Shown: positions 1-9,165 of the stretch, in pieces | How positions within the stretch are numbered: position 1 is the stretch's first letter | Layout of the letters: every line of letters begins with the position of its first letter | Origin: Methanocorpusculum sp. | Lineage (GTDB): Archaea; Halobacteriota; Methanomicrobia; Methanomicrobiales; Methanocorpusculaceae | NCBI GenBank assembly: GCA_017387505.1 | Contig: JAFOFB010000015.1 | Span: 287,469 to 351,468 of the forward strand | Direction of reading: 5' to 3' | Length of the DNA: 64,000 bases | Notes under the pieces: generated by a model | The model's database searches: none | What the model was told of the DNA's origin: nothing | The model's input: the letters and a program-made list of their open reading frames with translations, nothing else | Program-made: the position numbers and the translations under genes

Positions 1-1
1 C

Positions 2-628
2 GGATCCATCCTTCCGGAGAACATCCAGGCACTCAAAGAGTCCGATGTCAACTCCGCAATTGTCCTCGCATTCAACCCAGGAGAGCCAACCGTCGCAGGA
101 CGTGAAAAGGTTCTTACTGAGGGTGGCGTTGCAGGTCAGGAGAAGGGTATGCTTCAGATCGCAGAAGAGTGCGGTATCACCCGCCCGATCCTCGACTCTG
201 CAGCAACTCCGCTCGGACTTGGTGCAGCAGGATCCATGCGCGAAATTCTCGCATGCAAAGCAATCCACGGTCTCCCGACAGGTGGTGCATACCACAACAT
301 GACTGTTTCCTGGACCTGGCTCAAGCGCTGGAGAAAGAACGTCTTAGCAGATGGATACAAGGGTAAGGACCTTCTCTTCGAACAGATGGCACACCACCAC
401 TTCGGAGGAATGGAGGGTATCCGCCAGACTGCATGGTCTTCCGCAGATGTCGGATGTAACATCATGGCAATGACCCTTGGTGCAGATTTAATCATGTACG
501 GTCCAATCGAGAACATGGAAGGTGCAGCAACCGCAGCAGCATTCTGTGATATCGTTATGGCAGAAGCATTCCAGGACTTCGGCGGAACTCCAGCAGTTAC
601 CGACGGTCCAATCAACAAACTTATCTAA
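2..628 (+). CDS. mtrH: Tetrahydromethanopterin S-methyltransferase subunit H, 3' part
   Basis: C-terminal part of MtrH, the subunit of the membrane-bound Na+-translocating methyltransferase that carries the methyl group from methyl-H4MPT to the corrinoid prosthetic group of MtrA. The reading frame is open from base 2, so the gene starts before the window. The visible ~208 residues include the stretches GGVAGQEKGML, LGLGAAGSMREI and the C-terminal TDGPINKLI, consistent with the MtrH TIM-barrel family. A strong hairpin follows the stop, so this is probably the last gene of an mtr operon. Only the left portion is missing; the end looks intact. Confidence 0.9.
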   Translation, partial: GSILPENIQALKESDVNSAIVLAFNPGEPTVAGREKVLTEGGVAGQEKGMLQIAEECGITRPILDSAATPLGLGAAGSMREILACKAIHGLPTGGAYHNMTVSWTWLKRWRKNVLADGYKGKDLLFEQMAHHHFGGMEGIRQTAWSSADVGCNIMAMTLGADLIMYGPIENMEGAATAAAFCDIVMAEAFQDFGGTPAVTDGPINKLI

Positions 629-639
629 GTTTGTTCCCC

Positions 640-664
640 AAAAAGGGGACTTCCCCTTTTTGTT
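640..664 (+). terminator. Hairpin terminator after mtrH
   Basis: Perfect 10-bp inverted repeat (640-649 with 652-661) with a two-base loop (four bases if the last pair is open). The 3' arm ends in a T run, and the hairpin starts 11 bases after the mtrH stop. This is what a transcription end for the mtr operon would look like. Confidence 0.7.
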
Positions 665-717
665 TCGCACTCTCTTTTCCGAAACTTCCCTATACTTTCA
701 GACCAAATAGTTAGTTA

Positions 718-1251
718 ATGGTCAGGGCTTTTATCGCAGTCGAACCTTCTGCAGAAATCAGGAATGAAATTTCTGTCGCAGGTCAGGAACTACGCGGCGC
801 GGGACGTCTTTCTTTTGTCTCACCGAATTTAATGCATATTACACTCAAATTCTTAGGCGAAGTTCCTGAATCGCAAATCCCGAAAATCACTGCCTCGCTT
901 GATGGAATTTCAGCATCTCCATACACACTTCAGGCATCAGGTATCAGTACCTTTGGTCGCCCGCCGCGTGTAATCAAAGCCGAAGTGCATGACAGCGGAG
1001 CAACAGCCGCTCTTGCCTTGGATGTTGAATCCCGTATGGCAAAGCTGGGATTTGCACGCGAAGAAAAGCCGTTTTCACCGCACATCACAATTGCCCGTGT
1101 AAAAGAATATTCTCCGGCTCTTTTACCGAAAATTAATGGAATCAAAGAACGTAACTTTGGAGAATGTGATATCTCTGCTGTTCTCTTAAAGAAAAGTGTC
1201 TTAACGCCGTCAGGTCCAATATATAGTACTATTCATCGGGTGGAATTATGA
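718..1251 (+). CDS. thpR: RNA 2',3'-cyclic phosphodiesterase (2'-5' RNA ligase family)
   Basis: 177-residue 2H phosphoesterase. Both signature motifs are present, H40-I-T42 and H122-I-T124, as expected for the two catalytic HxT motifs of the LigT/ThpR family. Members hydrolyse 2',3'-cyclic phosphate RNA ends and can join 2'-5' ends in vitro. The length is typical. A TATA-like stretch about 25 bases before the ATG suggests a leaderless start. The stop overlaps the next ATG by four bases (ATGA), so it is co-transcribed with the CCA-adding enzyme, which fits a shared role at tRNA ends. Confidence 0.88.
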   Translation: MVRAFIAVEPSAEIRNEISVAGQELRGAGRLSFVSPNLMHITLKFLGEVPESQIPKITASLDGISASPYTLQASGISTFGRPPRVIKAEVHDSGATAALALDVESRMAKLGFAREEKPFSPHITIARVKEYSPALLPKINGIKERNFGECDISAVLLKKSVLTPSGPIYSTIHRVEL

Positions 1252-2642
1252 GAAACGAATACGAAACCGCAGTCTTATCACGCATTCTCCCAAGCGACGC
1301 GGAACGCGTAGAGTCTCATCTGATGGGACAGAAAATCATCGACGCTGTTTATGAGGCAGCCGGCGTTCCCGCAATGATGACCGGCTCTGTTGCCCGCGGA
1401 ACCTGGGTAAAAGGAGACAAAGATATAGACGTCTTCATGCTCTTCCCGCCGGAACTATCCCGCGAAGAACTGCAGGAAAAAGGACTCGCTGCAGCATATG
1501 CAGTTGTCGAAAAGTTCGGCGGAACATCCGAGGAAAAATACGCAGAGCACCCCTACCTTAACGCAGTAATCGAAGGATACGACGTTGACTTAGTCCCGTG
1601 CTATCAGGTCGCATCCACCGCCGAAATGAAATGCGCAGTTGACAGAACTCCGTTCCATACCCGATACCTCATAGACAAAATCGCCCCGCTTCGCGAAGAC
1701 GTCCTTCTCCTAAAACAGTTCTGCAAAGGCGGAGGAGTCTACGGCTCCGACCACATGACAGGCGGCTTCTCCGGCTATCTTTGCGAACTGTTAATCCTCC
1801 ACTTCGGCGGATTTACCAACTTCATGCAGGCAGCCTCCAAATTCCGCTACGGAGAAGTAATAGACATCGAAAAATACTACGAAGACAAAAAAACAGTCCG
1901 CTCACTCTTCACAGACCCGTTAATCGTAATCGACCCGACCGACAAACACAGAAACGTAGCAGCCGCCTTAACACCAACACGCTTCTCCGAGTTCATGGAA
2001 CTCGCCCGCGACTACTGCGAAAAACCAGGAGCCTGCTACTTCGTACCAGACGCCGCAACAACAATCTCCAAACCCGAATTCACCGCCCTTCTTGAGCGCA
2101 GAAAAACAGCACTCTACGCCCTCTCCTTCAAAACACCCGACTATGCAGCAGACACCGTTGTCCCTCAGCTTAGAAAAAGCATGGAGACAATCCGCGCCAT
2201 GCTGATAAAAGAGGAGTTCCAGGTACACCGCTCCGAAGTATTCATGGGGCCTGAACACTCCATAATCATCTTCGAACTACTAGTCACAGAACTTCCAAAC
2301 ATCATCGTCCGTGAAGGTCCTCCTGTATGGAATCACACAAACGCAGACAAATTCGTTGACAAATACCTGCATCAGGAAGAGTTTGCAGGCCCTTGGATTT
2401 TCGAAGACAGATACTACACAGAAGTCCCAAGAAAATATATCACAGCCTCCTCGCTCCTCGAAGACAGAAAGAAAATCTTCTCTGGAGCTCTTGGAAAACA
2501 TGTCCGCATCTCGATGGAGGAAGGCTACGATGTTCTTTGCGGAAGCGACATATGGTCCGAGGAGTTCTCCTTCTCACTTTCCGCATACTTCGCCCGCTCG
2601 TCACATGCGGTCCGTAAAATGAGACAGCTCTGCAATGAGTGA
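1248..2642 (+). CDS. cca: CCA-adding enzyme (archaeal class I tRNA nucleotidyltransferase)
   Basis: 464 residues. Adds or repairs the 3' CCA end of tRNA using CTP and ATP. The nucleotidyltransferase signature is clear: GSVARGT at 46-52, then D59 and D61 as metal-binding carboxylates. A third acidic residue lies in the YDVDLVPC stretch. The length is normal for the archaeal class. It overlaps thpR by four bases and larE by eight, so it lies inside a tight operon. Confidence 0.95.
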   Translation: MRNEYETAVLSRILPSDAERVESHLMGQKIIDAVYEAAGVPAMMTGSVARGTWVKGDKDIDVFMLFPPELSREELQEKGLAAAYAVVEKFGGTSEEKYAEHPYLNAVIEGYDVDLVPCYQVASTAEMKCAVDRTPFHTRYLIDKIAPLREDVLLLKQFCKGGGVYGSDHMTGGFSGYLCELLILHFGGFTNFMQAASKFRYGEVIDIEKYYEDKKTVRSLFTDPLIVIDPTDKHRNVAAALTPTRFSEFMELARDYCEKPGACYFVPDAATTISKPEFTALLERRKTALYALSFKTPDYAADTVVPQLRKSMETIRAMLIKEEFQVHRSEVFMGPEHSIIIFELLVTELPNIIVREGPPVWNHTNADKFVDKYLHQEEFAGPWIFEDRYYTEVPRKYITASSLLEDRKKIFSGALGKHVRISMEEGYDVLCGSDIWSEEFSFSLSAYFARSSHAVRKMRQLCNE

Positions 2643-3363
2643 GATATTTCCGGCAAAATCAGCACTGATTGCTTTATCCGGCGGTGTTGACAGTGCAGTG
2701 CTTCTCGCAAAAGCAAAGGAGGCAGGAGTTGTTCTCCACGCGGCAACAGTTATCTCCGAGTTTACCCCAAACGCGGAGATAAAAGCGGCAGAGGAGCTTG
2801 CGGCACGTTTTGATGTTCCGTGGCATCCAATCTGCCTCGGGCTTCTTGTTTTTGAGGAGATCCGCGAAAACCCGCCGGAGCGTTGTTACCTCTGCAAAAA
2901 AATCATCATGCGTGAGATGAAAAAACTAGCCCGCCTCTTAGGCATGGAGGCTGTTTTTGACGGAACACACGTAGATGATCTTACAAAAGCCCGCCCCGGC
3001 ATTCGAGCTCTTGAAGAAGAAGGCATCATAAGCCCGTTTGCTCTTGCCGGAATCGGCAAAGCAGAAATCATCTCCGAAGCAAAGCGGCTTGGAATCAATG
3101 CCGCACCGCCTTCAGCCTGCCTTGCAACCCGCATCCCGTTTGGAACAACTCTGACCGAAGAGCTTTTGGAAAAAGTGGACGCGGCAGAATGCATTCTTCG
3201 AGACGGCGGTGTAGAGGGTATTCTTCGTGTCCGCATCTGTGGCACACAGGCAGTTGTCGAGACTGAAACTCAGGCCCGTCAAACAGCAAAAATATACGAA
3301 AATAAACTCAAACAATTAGGAATAGAAGAGGTCTCATACAGGGACTACAGTGCAGGTGTATGA
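2635..3363 (+). CDS. larE: LarE-like sulfur transferase (ATP-pyrophosphatase family)
   Basis: 242-residue PP-loop protein with SGGVDS at 15-20, a CYLC pair (C84, C87) and SACLATR with C162. C162 sits where LarE proteins that sacrifice their own cysteine sulfur carry that residue. In the nickel-pincer pathway LarE puts sulfur on the pyridinium bis-carboxylate mononucleotide. The assignment is supported by larC 1.2 kb downstream. A more general ATP-dependent sulfur transferase of the ExsB/TtuA superfamily is the alternative. It overlaps cca by eight bases and thiI by four. Confidence 0.8.
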   Translation: MSEIFPAKSALIALSGGVDSAVLLAKAKEAGVVLHAATVISEFTPNAEIKAAEELAARFDVPWHPICLGLLVFEEIRENPPERCYLCKKIIMREMKKLARLLGMEAVFDGTHVDDLTKARPGIRALEEEGIISPFALAGIGKAEIISEAKRLGINAAPPSACLATRIPFGTTLTEELLEKVDAAECILRDGGVEGILRVRICGTQAVVETETQARQTAKIYENKLKQLGIEEVSYRDYSAGV

Positions 3364-4565
3364 TGGAAAACAGAGCGGTAATGGTAAGAATCGGCGAACT
3401 CTGGCTCAAGTCCGAGCCGGTTAAGAAGCAGTTCATGAAAACTCTTCTTCGAAATATCAAAGCAGCACTTGATGGTGCAGGCGTATCTTATGAAATTGAA
3501 GAGTTTCGCGGCCGCGTCTTAATCTACGGAGACGCAGAAAAAATAGCCGCCGCCGTATCCCGCGTCTTTGGTATCGTTGACGTCTCCATCTGCACAACCT
3601 GCAAAAACACACCCGAGGAAATAGGAAAAGCCGCCGTTGCTCTCGCGAAAGAAAAACTGAAGCCCGGAATGACCTTTGCCGTCCGCGCAAAAAGACAATT
3701 CGTCAAAGGCTTCACAAGCCAGCAGCTTGCAGCCGCCGTTGCCGACGCCGTCTGGAACGAGATTCCGGGCTTTATTGTTGACCTCGACAACCCCGAGTAC
3801 GAGATTTTTGTAGAAGCAAGAGAGTACGGGGGCATTGTCTACGACAGCAGAATCGCAGGACAGGGGGGACTTCCTTTAGGCACAGCGGGACGTTCTGCAG
3901 TCCTTCTTTCCGCAGGCATCGACTCACCAGTTGCCGCATGGCTCATGATGAGAAGAGGTGTTGTCCTCTCCGGCGTCTTTGCCGATGCAGGACGCTGGGC
4001 TGGACCTGCAACCCGCAGTTTAGCACTCGACAACGCCAGAATCCTTTCCACATGGTCTCCCGGAAGAGCATTCCCTCTCTGGATTGTAAATGTCGAACCC
4101 TTCCTTGATGCAGTATACAAATCCTGCGACACCCACTACACCTGCCTTTTCTGCAAACGGTTCATGATGCGCATAGCAGACAAAATCGCCGCAAACAACC
4201 GCCTCGAAGGAATCGTCTCCGGCGAAAACTTAGGACAGGTAGCATCGCAAACTCTCCAGAACATGAAGGTAATCACCGCATCTGTAGAAACACCAATCCT
4301 TCGCCCGCTCTTAACCTACGACAAAGAAGAAATCGTATCAATCGCCAGAAAAATAGGCACATACCACGAATCACCGGGAGACACAACATGCCATGCAGTT
4401 CCCAAAAAGCCTGCAACCCGCTCCGAACCAGAAAAAATCTGCCACGATGAGGGCAGAATGGACTTAGACGCTTTGCTTGACGCAGCAGTTGAATCTGCCG
4501 AACTCTGGCTTGCAAAGGACGGAGAAGTTTACCAAAAAGAACGCCGCGAACTAATCGCAGACTAA
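3360..4565 (+). CDS. thiI: tRNA 4-thiouridine sulfurtransferase
   Basis: 401 residues. An N-terminal ferredoxin-like/THUMP region (about 1-165) precedes a PP-loop ATPase domain with SAGIDS at 184-189. ThiI makes 4-thiouridine at position 8 of tRNA and can take part in thiazole synthesis. The G-Q-G-G-L-P-L-G-T segment (167-175) before the PP-loop is typical of the family. Cysteines cluster in CDTHYTCLFC, and no C-terminal rhodanese domain is present, as is usual in methanogens. The start overlaps larE by four bases. Confidence 0.92.
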   Translation: MMENRAVMVRIGELWLKSEPVKKQFMKTLLRNIKAALDGAGVSYEIEEFRGRVLIYGDAEKIAAAVSRVFGIVDVSICTTCKNTPEEIGKAAVALAKEKLKPGMTFAVRAKRQFVKGFTSQQLAAAVADAVWNEIPGFIVDLDNPEYEIFVEAREYGGIVYDSRIAGQGGLPLGTAGRSAVLLSAGIDSPVAAWLMMRRGVVLSGVFADAGRWAGPATRSLALDNARILSTWSPGRAFPLWIVNVEPFLDAVYKSCDTHYTCLFCKRFMMRIADKIAANNRLEGIVSGENLGQVASQTLQNMKVITASVETPILRPLLTYDKEEIVSIARKIGTYHESPGDTTCHAVPKKPATRSEPEKICHDEGRMDLDALLDAAVESAELWLAKDGEVYQKERRELIAD

Positions 4566-4600
4566 GAATTATCCCCCAACAAAACAAACATAAACTAAAG

Positions 4601-5764
4601 ATGCAGTATCTGGTATTTGACCCGCGTTTTGGTGCCGCAGGAGACATGATAATGTCCTCCCTCCTCGCCCTTGGAGCTGACCGAAACGAAGTTTTCCAAG
4701 CAATAAAAACCATATCAGTCCCGACTGTCGAGGAAACAGTGCGCAATGGAATCCCGGCACTCTCAATCAAAACCAACACGGGAAAAACACATAGAACCCT
4801 TACAGATATCATCGAAATAATTGATGCATCGGAGGCATCAGATAACGCAAAAGCTCTTGCAAAACGGGTATTTGCCAGAATCCAGAAAGCAGAAGAGACC
4901 GTGCATCAGTCTCACCACGTCCACTTCCACGAGGTTGGAGCAGACGATGCAATAGCTGATGTTCTTGGCTCATGTACCGCTCTTCTCTCCTTAAATCCAA
5001 AAGCAGTCAAAGTCCTGCCTCTCGCTGTAGGATTTGGAACTCTCACCTGCTCACACGGGATAATGCCGGTACCAGCACCCGCAACCGCTGAGATTCTAAA
5101 AGACTCATCCCTTGAAGTAATCATCGGAAACTTCGAAGGAGAACTCTGCACACCAACAGGTGCTGCTCTTCTCTCGGAGTTTGCCGCATCATATCCTGCC
5201 TCCCTGGAAGCTGGAAAACTCATCGCTCTTGGACGCGGAGCCGGAAGCCGCAACCCGTCAGATCACCCAAATATCTTAACTGCATACCTGATGGAATCAG
5301 GGGCTGACGAGACAACAATCGACGTGCTTGAAACAAACGTCGATGACATCTCAGGCGAAATCTTAGCCGAAACCATTTCGCGCTTAATGGATGCCGGAGC
5401 ACGCGATGCATCAATCACCCCGCTTATCATGAAAAAAGGACGGGCAGGACATCTTATCCGTGTGGTCTGCATGCCGGAAGACTCAGCAAGGCTTGCAAAA
5501 CTCTTAGCCCGCGAGACAGGAAGCCTTGGGGTGCGCTGTATTCCAATGGCAAAGCGCTTTGTAGCAGAGCGAATGTCGAAGACAGCAACCGCCGTAATTA
5601 ACGGGCGAGTCTACACAGCATCCGTAAAACATGCATCAATCGATGGCGAAGTTTACTCAAGAAAGTCCGAGTTTGACGACTGCAAAAGAATCGCTGATGA
5701 GGCAGGTGTGTCAGTCAGAGATGTAAAGCGCATCTTCGAGGAGGAAGCATGGAGCTCCCGGTAA
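4601..5764 (+). CDS. larC: Nickel pincer cofactor biosynthesis protein LarC
   Basis: 387 residues, opening with FDPRFGAAGDM, the LarC (DUF111) family start. LarC is a CTP-dependent cyclometallase that inserts nickel into the thiolated pincer precursor. A histidine-rich patch (HQSHHVHFHE, about 106-115) is a plausible metal-binding segment. The gene is continuous with no sign of the ribosomal frameshift that splits larC in some bacteria. Neither LarB nor a lactate racemase is seen in this window. The end overlaps radB by 16 bases. Confidence 0.9.
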   Translation: MQYLVFDPRFGAAGDMIMSSLLALGADRNEVFQAIKTISVPTVEETVRNGIPALSIKTNTGKTHRTLTDIIEIIDASEASDNAKALAKRVFARIQKAEETVHQSHHVHFHEVGADDAIADVLGSCTALLSLNPKAVKVLPLAVGFGTLTCSHGIMPVPAPATAEILKDSSLEVIIGNFEGELCTPTGAALLSEFAASYPASLEAGKLIALGRGAGSRNPSDHPNILTAYLMESGADETTIDVLETNVDDISGEILAETISRLMDAGARDASITPLIMKKGRAGHLIRVVCMPEDSARLAKLLARETGSLGVRCIPMAKRFVAERMSKTATAVINGRVYTASVKHASIDGEVYSRKSEFDDCKRIADEAGVSVRDVKRIFEEEAWSSR

Positions 5765-6420
5765 AGCTGAAAACAGGAGCAGACGGTCTTGATGCGCTTT
5801 TAGGCGGCGGACTAGAGACCAAAATGATAACCCAGTTCGTGGGCGAAGCAGGTTCAGGAAAAAGTACCTTCTGCCTGATTGCCGCAGTAAACACCCTTCG
5901 CGCAGGAGACGGTGTTATCTACATAGATACAGAAGGATTCTCAATCGAACGCTTCAGCCAGATTGCAGGAGAGGAGACCGAAAGGCTTGCTGCAAATCTC
6001 TATGTTTTCGAGCCTGACACTTTTGCTGAGCAGGGGCTGATGATTTCGGAAGCCGAGAAGCTTGTAAAGACAGGCCGTGCAAAATTAATCATTGTCGACT
6101 CGGCAACAGCACTCTACCGTGTCGAGCAGATTGAATCAAAGGATGCTCTTTCAATGCTTTCACAGCAGATGATGGTGCTTTTAGGGATTGCAAAACGATA
6201 TGACATCCCGGCGGTTATTACAAATCAGGTCTTTATGGATATAGACCGCCACAGGTTAAACGGCCTTGGCGGAACATCTCTGTCTCACATCTCAAAGGCC
6301 ATTATCATGGTCGAAAAACACGAAAAGTTCCGCCGTGCTGTTATCATGAAACACCGCTCTCAGCCGGAAGGAAAACACTGGGACTTTGTAATTACGGCAG
6401 AAGGAACTGCTTCTGTCTAA
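5749..6420 (+). CDS. radB: DNA repair and recombination protein RadB
   Basis: 223-residue RecA-fold ATPase. Walker A is GEAGSGKST at 32-40, and Walker B lies in KLIIVDSATALYR near residue 110. RadB is the short euryarchaeal RadA paralogue, lacking the N-terminal helix-hairpin-helix domain, and acts as a recombination mediator. The length matches the family. It begins inside the end of larC, so it is translated from the same transcript, although the functional link is unclear. Confidence 0.92.
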   Translation: MELPVKLKTGADGLDALLGGGLETKMITQFVGEAGSGKSTFCLIAAVNTLRAGDGVIYIDTEGFSIERFSQIAGEETERLAANLYVFEPDTFAEQGLMISEAEKLVKTGRAKLIIVDSATALYRVEQIESKDALSMLSQQMMVLLGIAKRYDIPAVITNQVFMDIDRHRLNGLGGTSLSHISKAIIMVEKHEKFRRAVIMKHRSQPEGKHWDFVITAEGTASV

Positions 6421-6455
6421 TCTTTTTTTTGAAAAAAAAAATAGTTGTTCAGAAT

Positions 6456-8042
6456 TTATAACTGAACGAACTTTGCAGAGGTGATACCGTCTGCGGATGC
6501 AACTTCTGCCATAACTTCCGGAGCGACAACGGAGTCGACTGCTAAAATCATAAGAGAGTCAGTTCCGACATTTGCTCCGCCGACCTGCATAGAGGAGATG
6601 TTGACATTGTTCTTTCCAAGGAGAGTTCCAACAACACCGATGATACCCGGTCTGTTGATGTGGTCTGCTAAGATAACATTTCCAACAGGTACGATGTCAG
6701 TCTTGTATTTTCCAATGGAGATGATGCGTGCTCCGCCTTCTTTGGTAACAGTACCGGAAACAGTCTTCTCGCCTGCTTCGGTCTTGATGGTTAAGGTAAC
6801 AAGGGACTTGTAGTCGCCTGCTTCGTCGGAGGTCTTCTCGACAATGTTCATGCCGCGGCCCTTTGCAACGAACTCTGCATTGACGATGTTGACCGGCTCG
6901 TGGAGAACCATAGAGAGCATACCCTTGACACCAAGGCGGGTAACGTACTTTAAATTCTGCTTGAGCTCTGCAACTTCACCTAAGTATGCGAACTCTGCCT
7001 CAGTGATTGGTGCTTCTGCAATCTGACCAACTAATGCACCCATCTTCTCTGCAAGCTGTGCGTATGCATCAACCTTTGCGCGTGCATCCGGGGCAACAAG
7101 CGGTGCGTTTACTGCGCTCTTTGCAGAGCCGCCGTTTAAAACATCGCGGCACTGGTATGCGACAGAGATTGCGACATTCTTCTGTGCTTCAACAGTGCTT
7201 GCTCCAAGGTGCGGGGTAACGATAACTGAGTCGAGAGTTAAGAGCGGAGACTCTGTCGGCGGCTCGTTCTCGAAAACATCGAGTGCTGCGCCTGCAACCT
7301 TTCCAGCAACGATTGCGTCATAGAGTGCTGCTTCATCAATGATACCTCCTCTGGCACAGTTGATTAAGCGCACGCCGTCCTTCATTGTTGCAATGGAGTC
7401 CTTGTTGATTAAGTGGGTAGTGGACGGGATAAGCGGAGTGTGGACGGTGATGACATCTGCCTTGGTGAAAAGCTCTGCAACAGACATCATCTCAACACCC
7501 ATAGCTGCTCCTACTTCTGCCGGGATGAACGGGTCGTATGCGATAACAGTCATCTCGAGTGCCTGAGCACGCTTTGCAACTTCGCATCCGATTCTTCCAA
7601 ATCCGACAACACCTAAGACCTTGCCGTTCATCTCGTTACCCATGAACTTGGAACGCTTCCACTCTCCCTTCTTTAAGGATGCGGATGCCTGCGGGATATT
7701 GCGTGCTAAGGCCATCATCATACCGATGGTGTGCTCGGTTGCTGCAAGGGTGTTTCCTTCCGGTGCGTTGGAAACGATGATACCCTTCTTGGTTGCTGCA
7801 TCAGTATCAATGTTGTCAACGCCGACACCTGCTCTGCCGATATATTTCATCTTGTCTGCGGCTTCGATGATGCGGGTGGTAACCTGAGTTCCTGAGCGGA
7901 CGATTAATGCATCGTATTCTCCGATGATTTTGACGAGTTCGTCTTCGGAAAGGTCTGCTTTTTCGTCGACTTCACTGAATTCTTTTAAGATATTTACTCC
8001 CTCGACTGCGAGAGGGTCGGATACAAGGACTTTGAAGGTCAC
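6456..8042 (-). CDS. serA: D-3-phosphoglycerate dehydrogenase
   Basis: 528 residues. First step of serine synthesis: oxidises 3-phosphoglycerate with NAD+. It has a D-2-hydroxyacid dehydrogenase catalytic part, a Rossmann motif VVGFGRIG near residue 147, the intervening (ASB) domain, and a C-terminal ACT domain (about 455-528) expected to bind serine. The start is GTG, giving VSDPLAVEG-type N-terminal sequence; a TATA-like stretch lies just upstream on the - strand. It is 64 bases downstream of the M42 peptidase gene. Confidence 0.95.
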   Translation of the reverse strand: MTFKVLVSDPLAVEGVNILKEFSEVDEKADLSEDELVKIIGEYDALIVRSGTQVTTRIIEAADKMKYIGRAGVGVDNIDTDAATKKGIIVSNAPEGNTLAATEHTIGMMMALARNIPQASASLKKGEWKRSKFMGNEMNGKVLGVVGFGRIGCEVAKRAQALEMTVIAYDPFIPAEVGAAMGVEMMSVAELFTKADVITVHTPLIPSTTHLINKDSIATMKDGVRLINCARGGIIDEAALYDAIVAGKVAGAALDVFENEPPTESPLLTLDSVIVTPHLGASTVEAQKNVAISVAYQCRDVLNGGSAKSAVNAPLVAPDARAKVDAYAQLAEKMGALVGQIAEAPITEAEFAYLGEVAELKQNLKYVTRLGVKGMLSMVLHEPVNIVNAEFVAKGRGMNIVEKTSDEAGDYKSLVTLTIKTEAGEKTVSGTVTKEGGARIISIGKYKTDIVPVGNVILADHINRPGIIGVVGTLLGKNNVNISSMQVGGANVGTDSLMILAVDSVVAPEVMAEVASADGITSAKFVQL

Positions 8043-8106
8043 GATAATCTCTATATTATTTGCTGTTTAGAGATATAGTGTTGGCGGGATGATGCCTGAA
8101 AAAAAG

Positions 8107-9165
8107 TTAGAAGTTTGGTTTTGTCTTGACTGCAAGACGGAGAAGCTCGATTGCTCCCTGTAAATCCTTTAAGTCAATGACTTCAACCGGAGAGTGGATG
8201 TAGCGTGCCGGAACTGATACCGGGACACTCGGGATTCCGCCGCGCTCGAAGTTGATTGCAGAAGCATCAGTGTTTCCGCCGTCTCCAACTTCAATCTGAA
8301 TCATGATGTCATGCTTTTTGGCGGTCTTCTTGAGCCAGTCAACCATGCGCGGGTCTGCTAAGTGGCCGCGGCCTGATGCAGAGACCATGACAACAACAGG
8401 TCCTTCTCCCATGAAAACAGGTGCCTTGCGTCTCTCAATTCCAGGTGAGTCTCCCGGGATTGTTACATCCGTTGCGATTGCAACATCTGGGTTGAGGGAA
8501 AATGCCGCAGTCTTTGCACCCTTAAGTCCGACCTCTTCCTGAACGGTAAAGACAGCATAGATGGTGTGCTTGGACTCCATCTCTTTTAAGGCTCCAATAA
8601 GCATTGCACATCCGACACGGTTGTCTAATGCTTTGCCGGTTACAACAGTTCCTGCAAGCGGCTGGTAGTCGCGGTCGATGGTTACAGTTGTTCCAACAGT
8701 GATACCCATGGCTTCAACCTCCTCTGTGGAGTGTGCTCCGACATCAATGAAGAGGTTTGCAAGCTCGATTTGCTTCTTTCTGTCTGCCTCTTCCATAACG
8801 TGCGGCGGCTTCATTCCAAGAACACCCGGGATGTCGCCTTTCTCACCGTGGAGAATCACACGCTGGGAAACTAAGACAGGATTGTACCATCCGCCTACAC
8901 CGACAAATCTGATGAATCCCTTCTCATCGATGTACTGGACCATTAAACCAATCTCGTCCATGTGGGCGGCGAGCATGATTTTGAAATCATCACCTTTCTT
9001 TACGGCAATCAGATTTCCCATACGGTCGGTTTTGATTTCATCCACATACGGTGCAATCTCATCGCGGATGATTTTGGCAACAGCTCCCTCAGCTCCGGAG
9101 ATTCCGTTTGCATTGGAGAGCTTTTCAAGTAATGCGTTAATTTCTTTCAGTTCCATCTTATTCAA
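8107..9165 (-). CDS. M42 family metallo-aminopeptidase
   Basis: 352 residues. M42 enzymes are large self-compartmentalising zinc or cobalt aminopeptidases (TET/deblocking type) that trim peptides from the proteasome. Metal-ligand segments are visible: AAHMDEIG, LDNRVG, the catalytic EEVGLKG, ATDVT, and a late histidine in ARYIHSP. It is often misnamed an endoglucanase. The start overlaps the aminotransferase stop by eight bases, which indicates co-translation. Confidence 0.9.
   Translation of the reverse strand: MNKMELKEINALLEKLSNANGISGAEGAVAKIIRDEIAPYVDEIKTDRMGNLIAVKKGDDFKIMLAAHMDEIGLMVQYIDEKGFIRFVGVGGWYNPVLVSQRVILHGEKGDIPGVLGMKPPHVMEEADRKKQIELANLFIDVGAHSTEEVEAMGITVGTTVTIDRDYQPLAGTVVTGKALDNRVGCAMLIGALKEMESKHTIYAVFTVQEEVGLKGAKTAAFSLNPDVAIATDVTIPGDSPGIERRKAPVFMGEGPVVVMVSASGRGHLADPRMVDWLKKTAKKHDIMIQIEVGDGGNTDASAINFERGGIPSVPVSVPARYIHSPVEVIDLKDLQGAIELLRLAVKTKPNF

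Noticed and set aside
3524-3835. Open frame opposite thiI
   Set aside because: It lies wholly within a well-conserved gene on the other strand; it is a shadow of GC-rich codon use.
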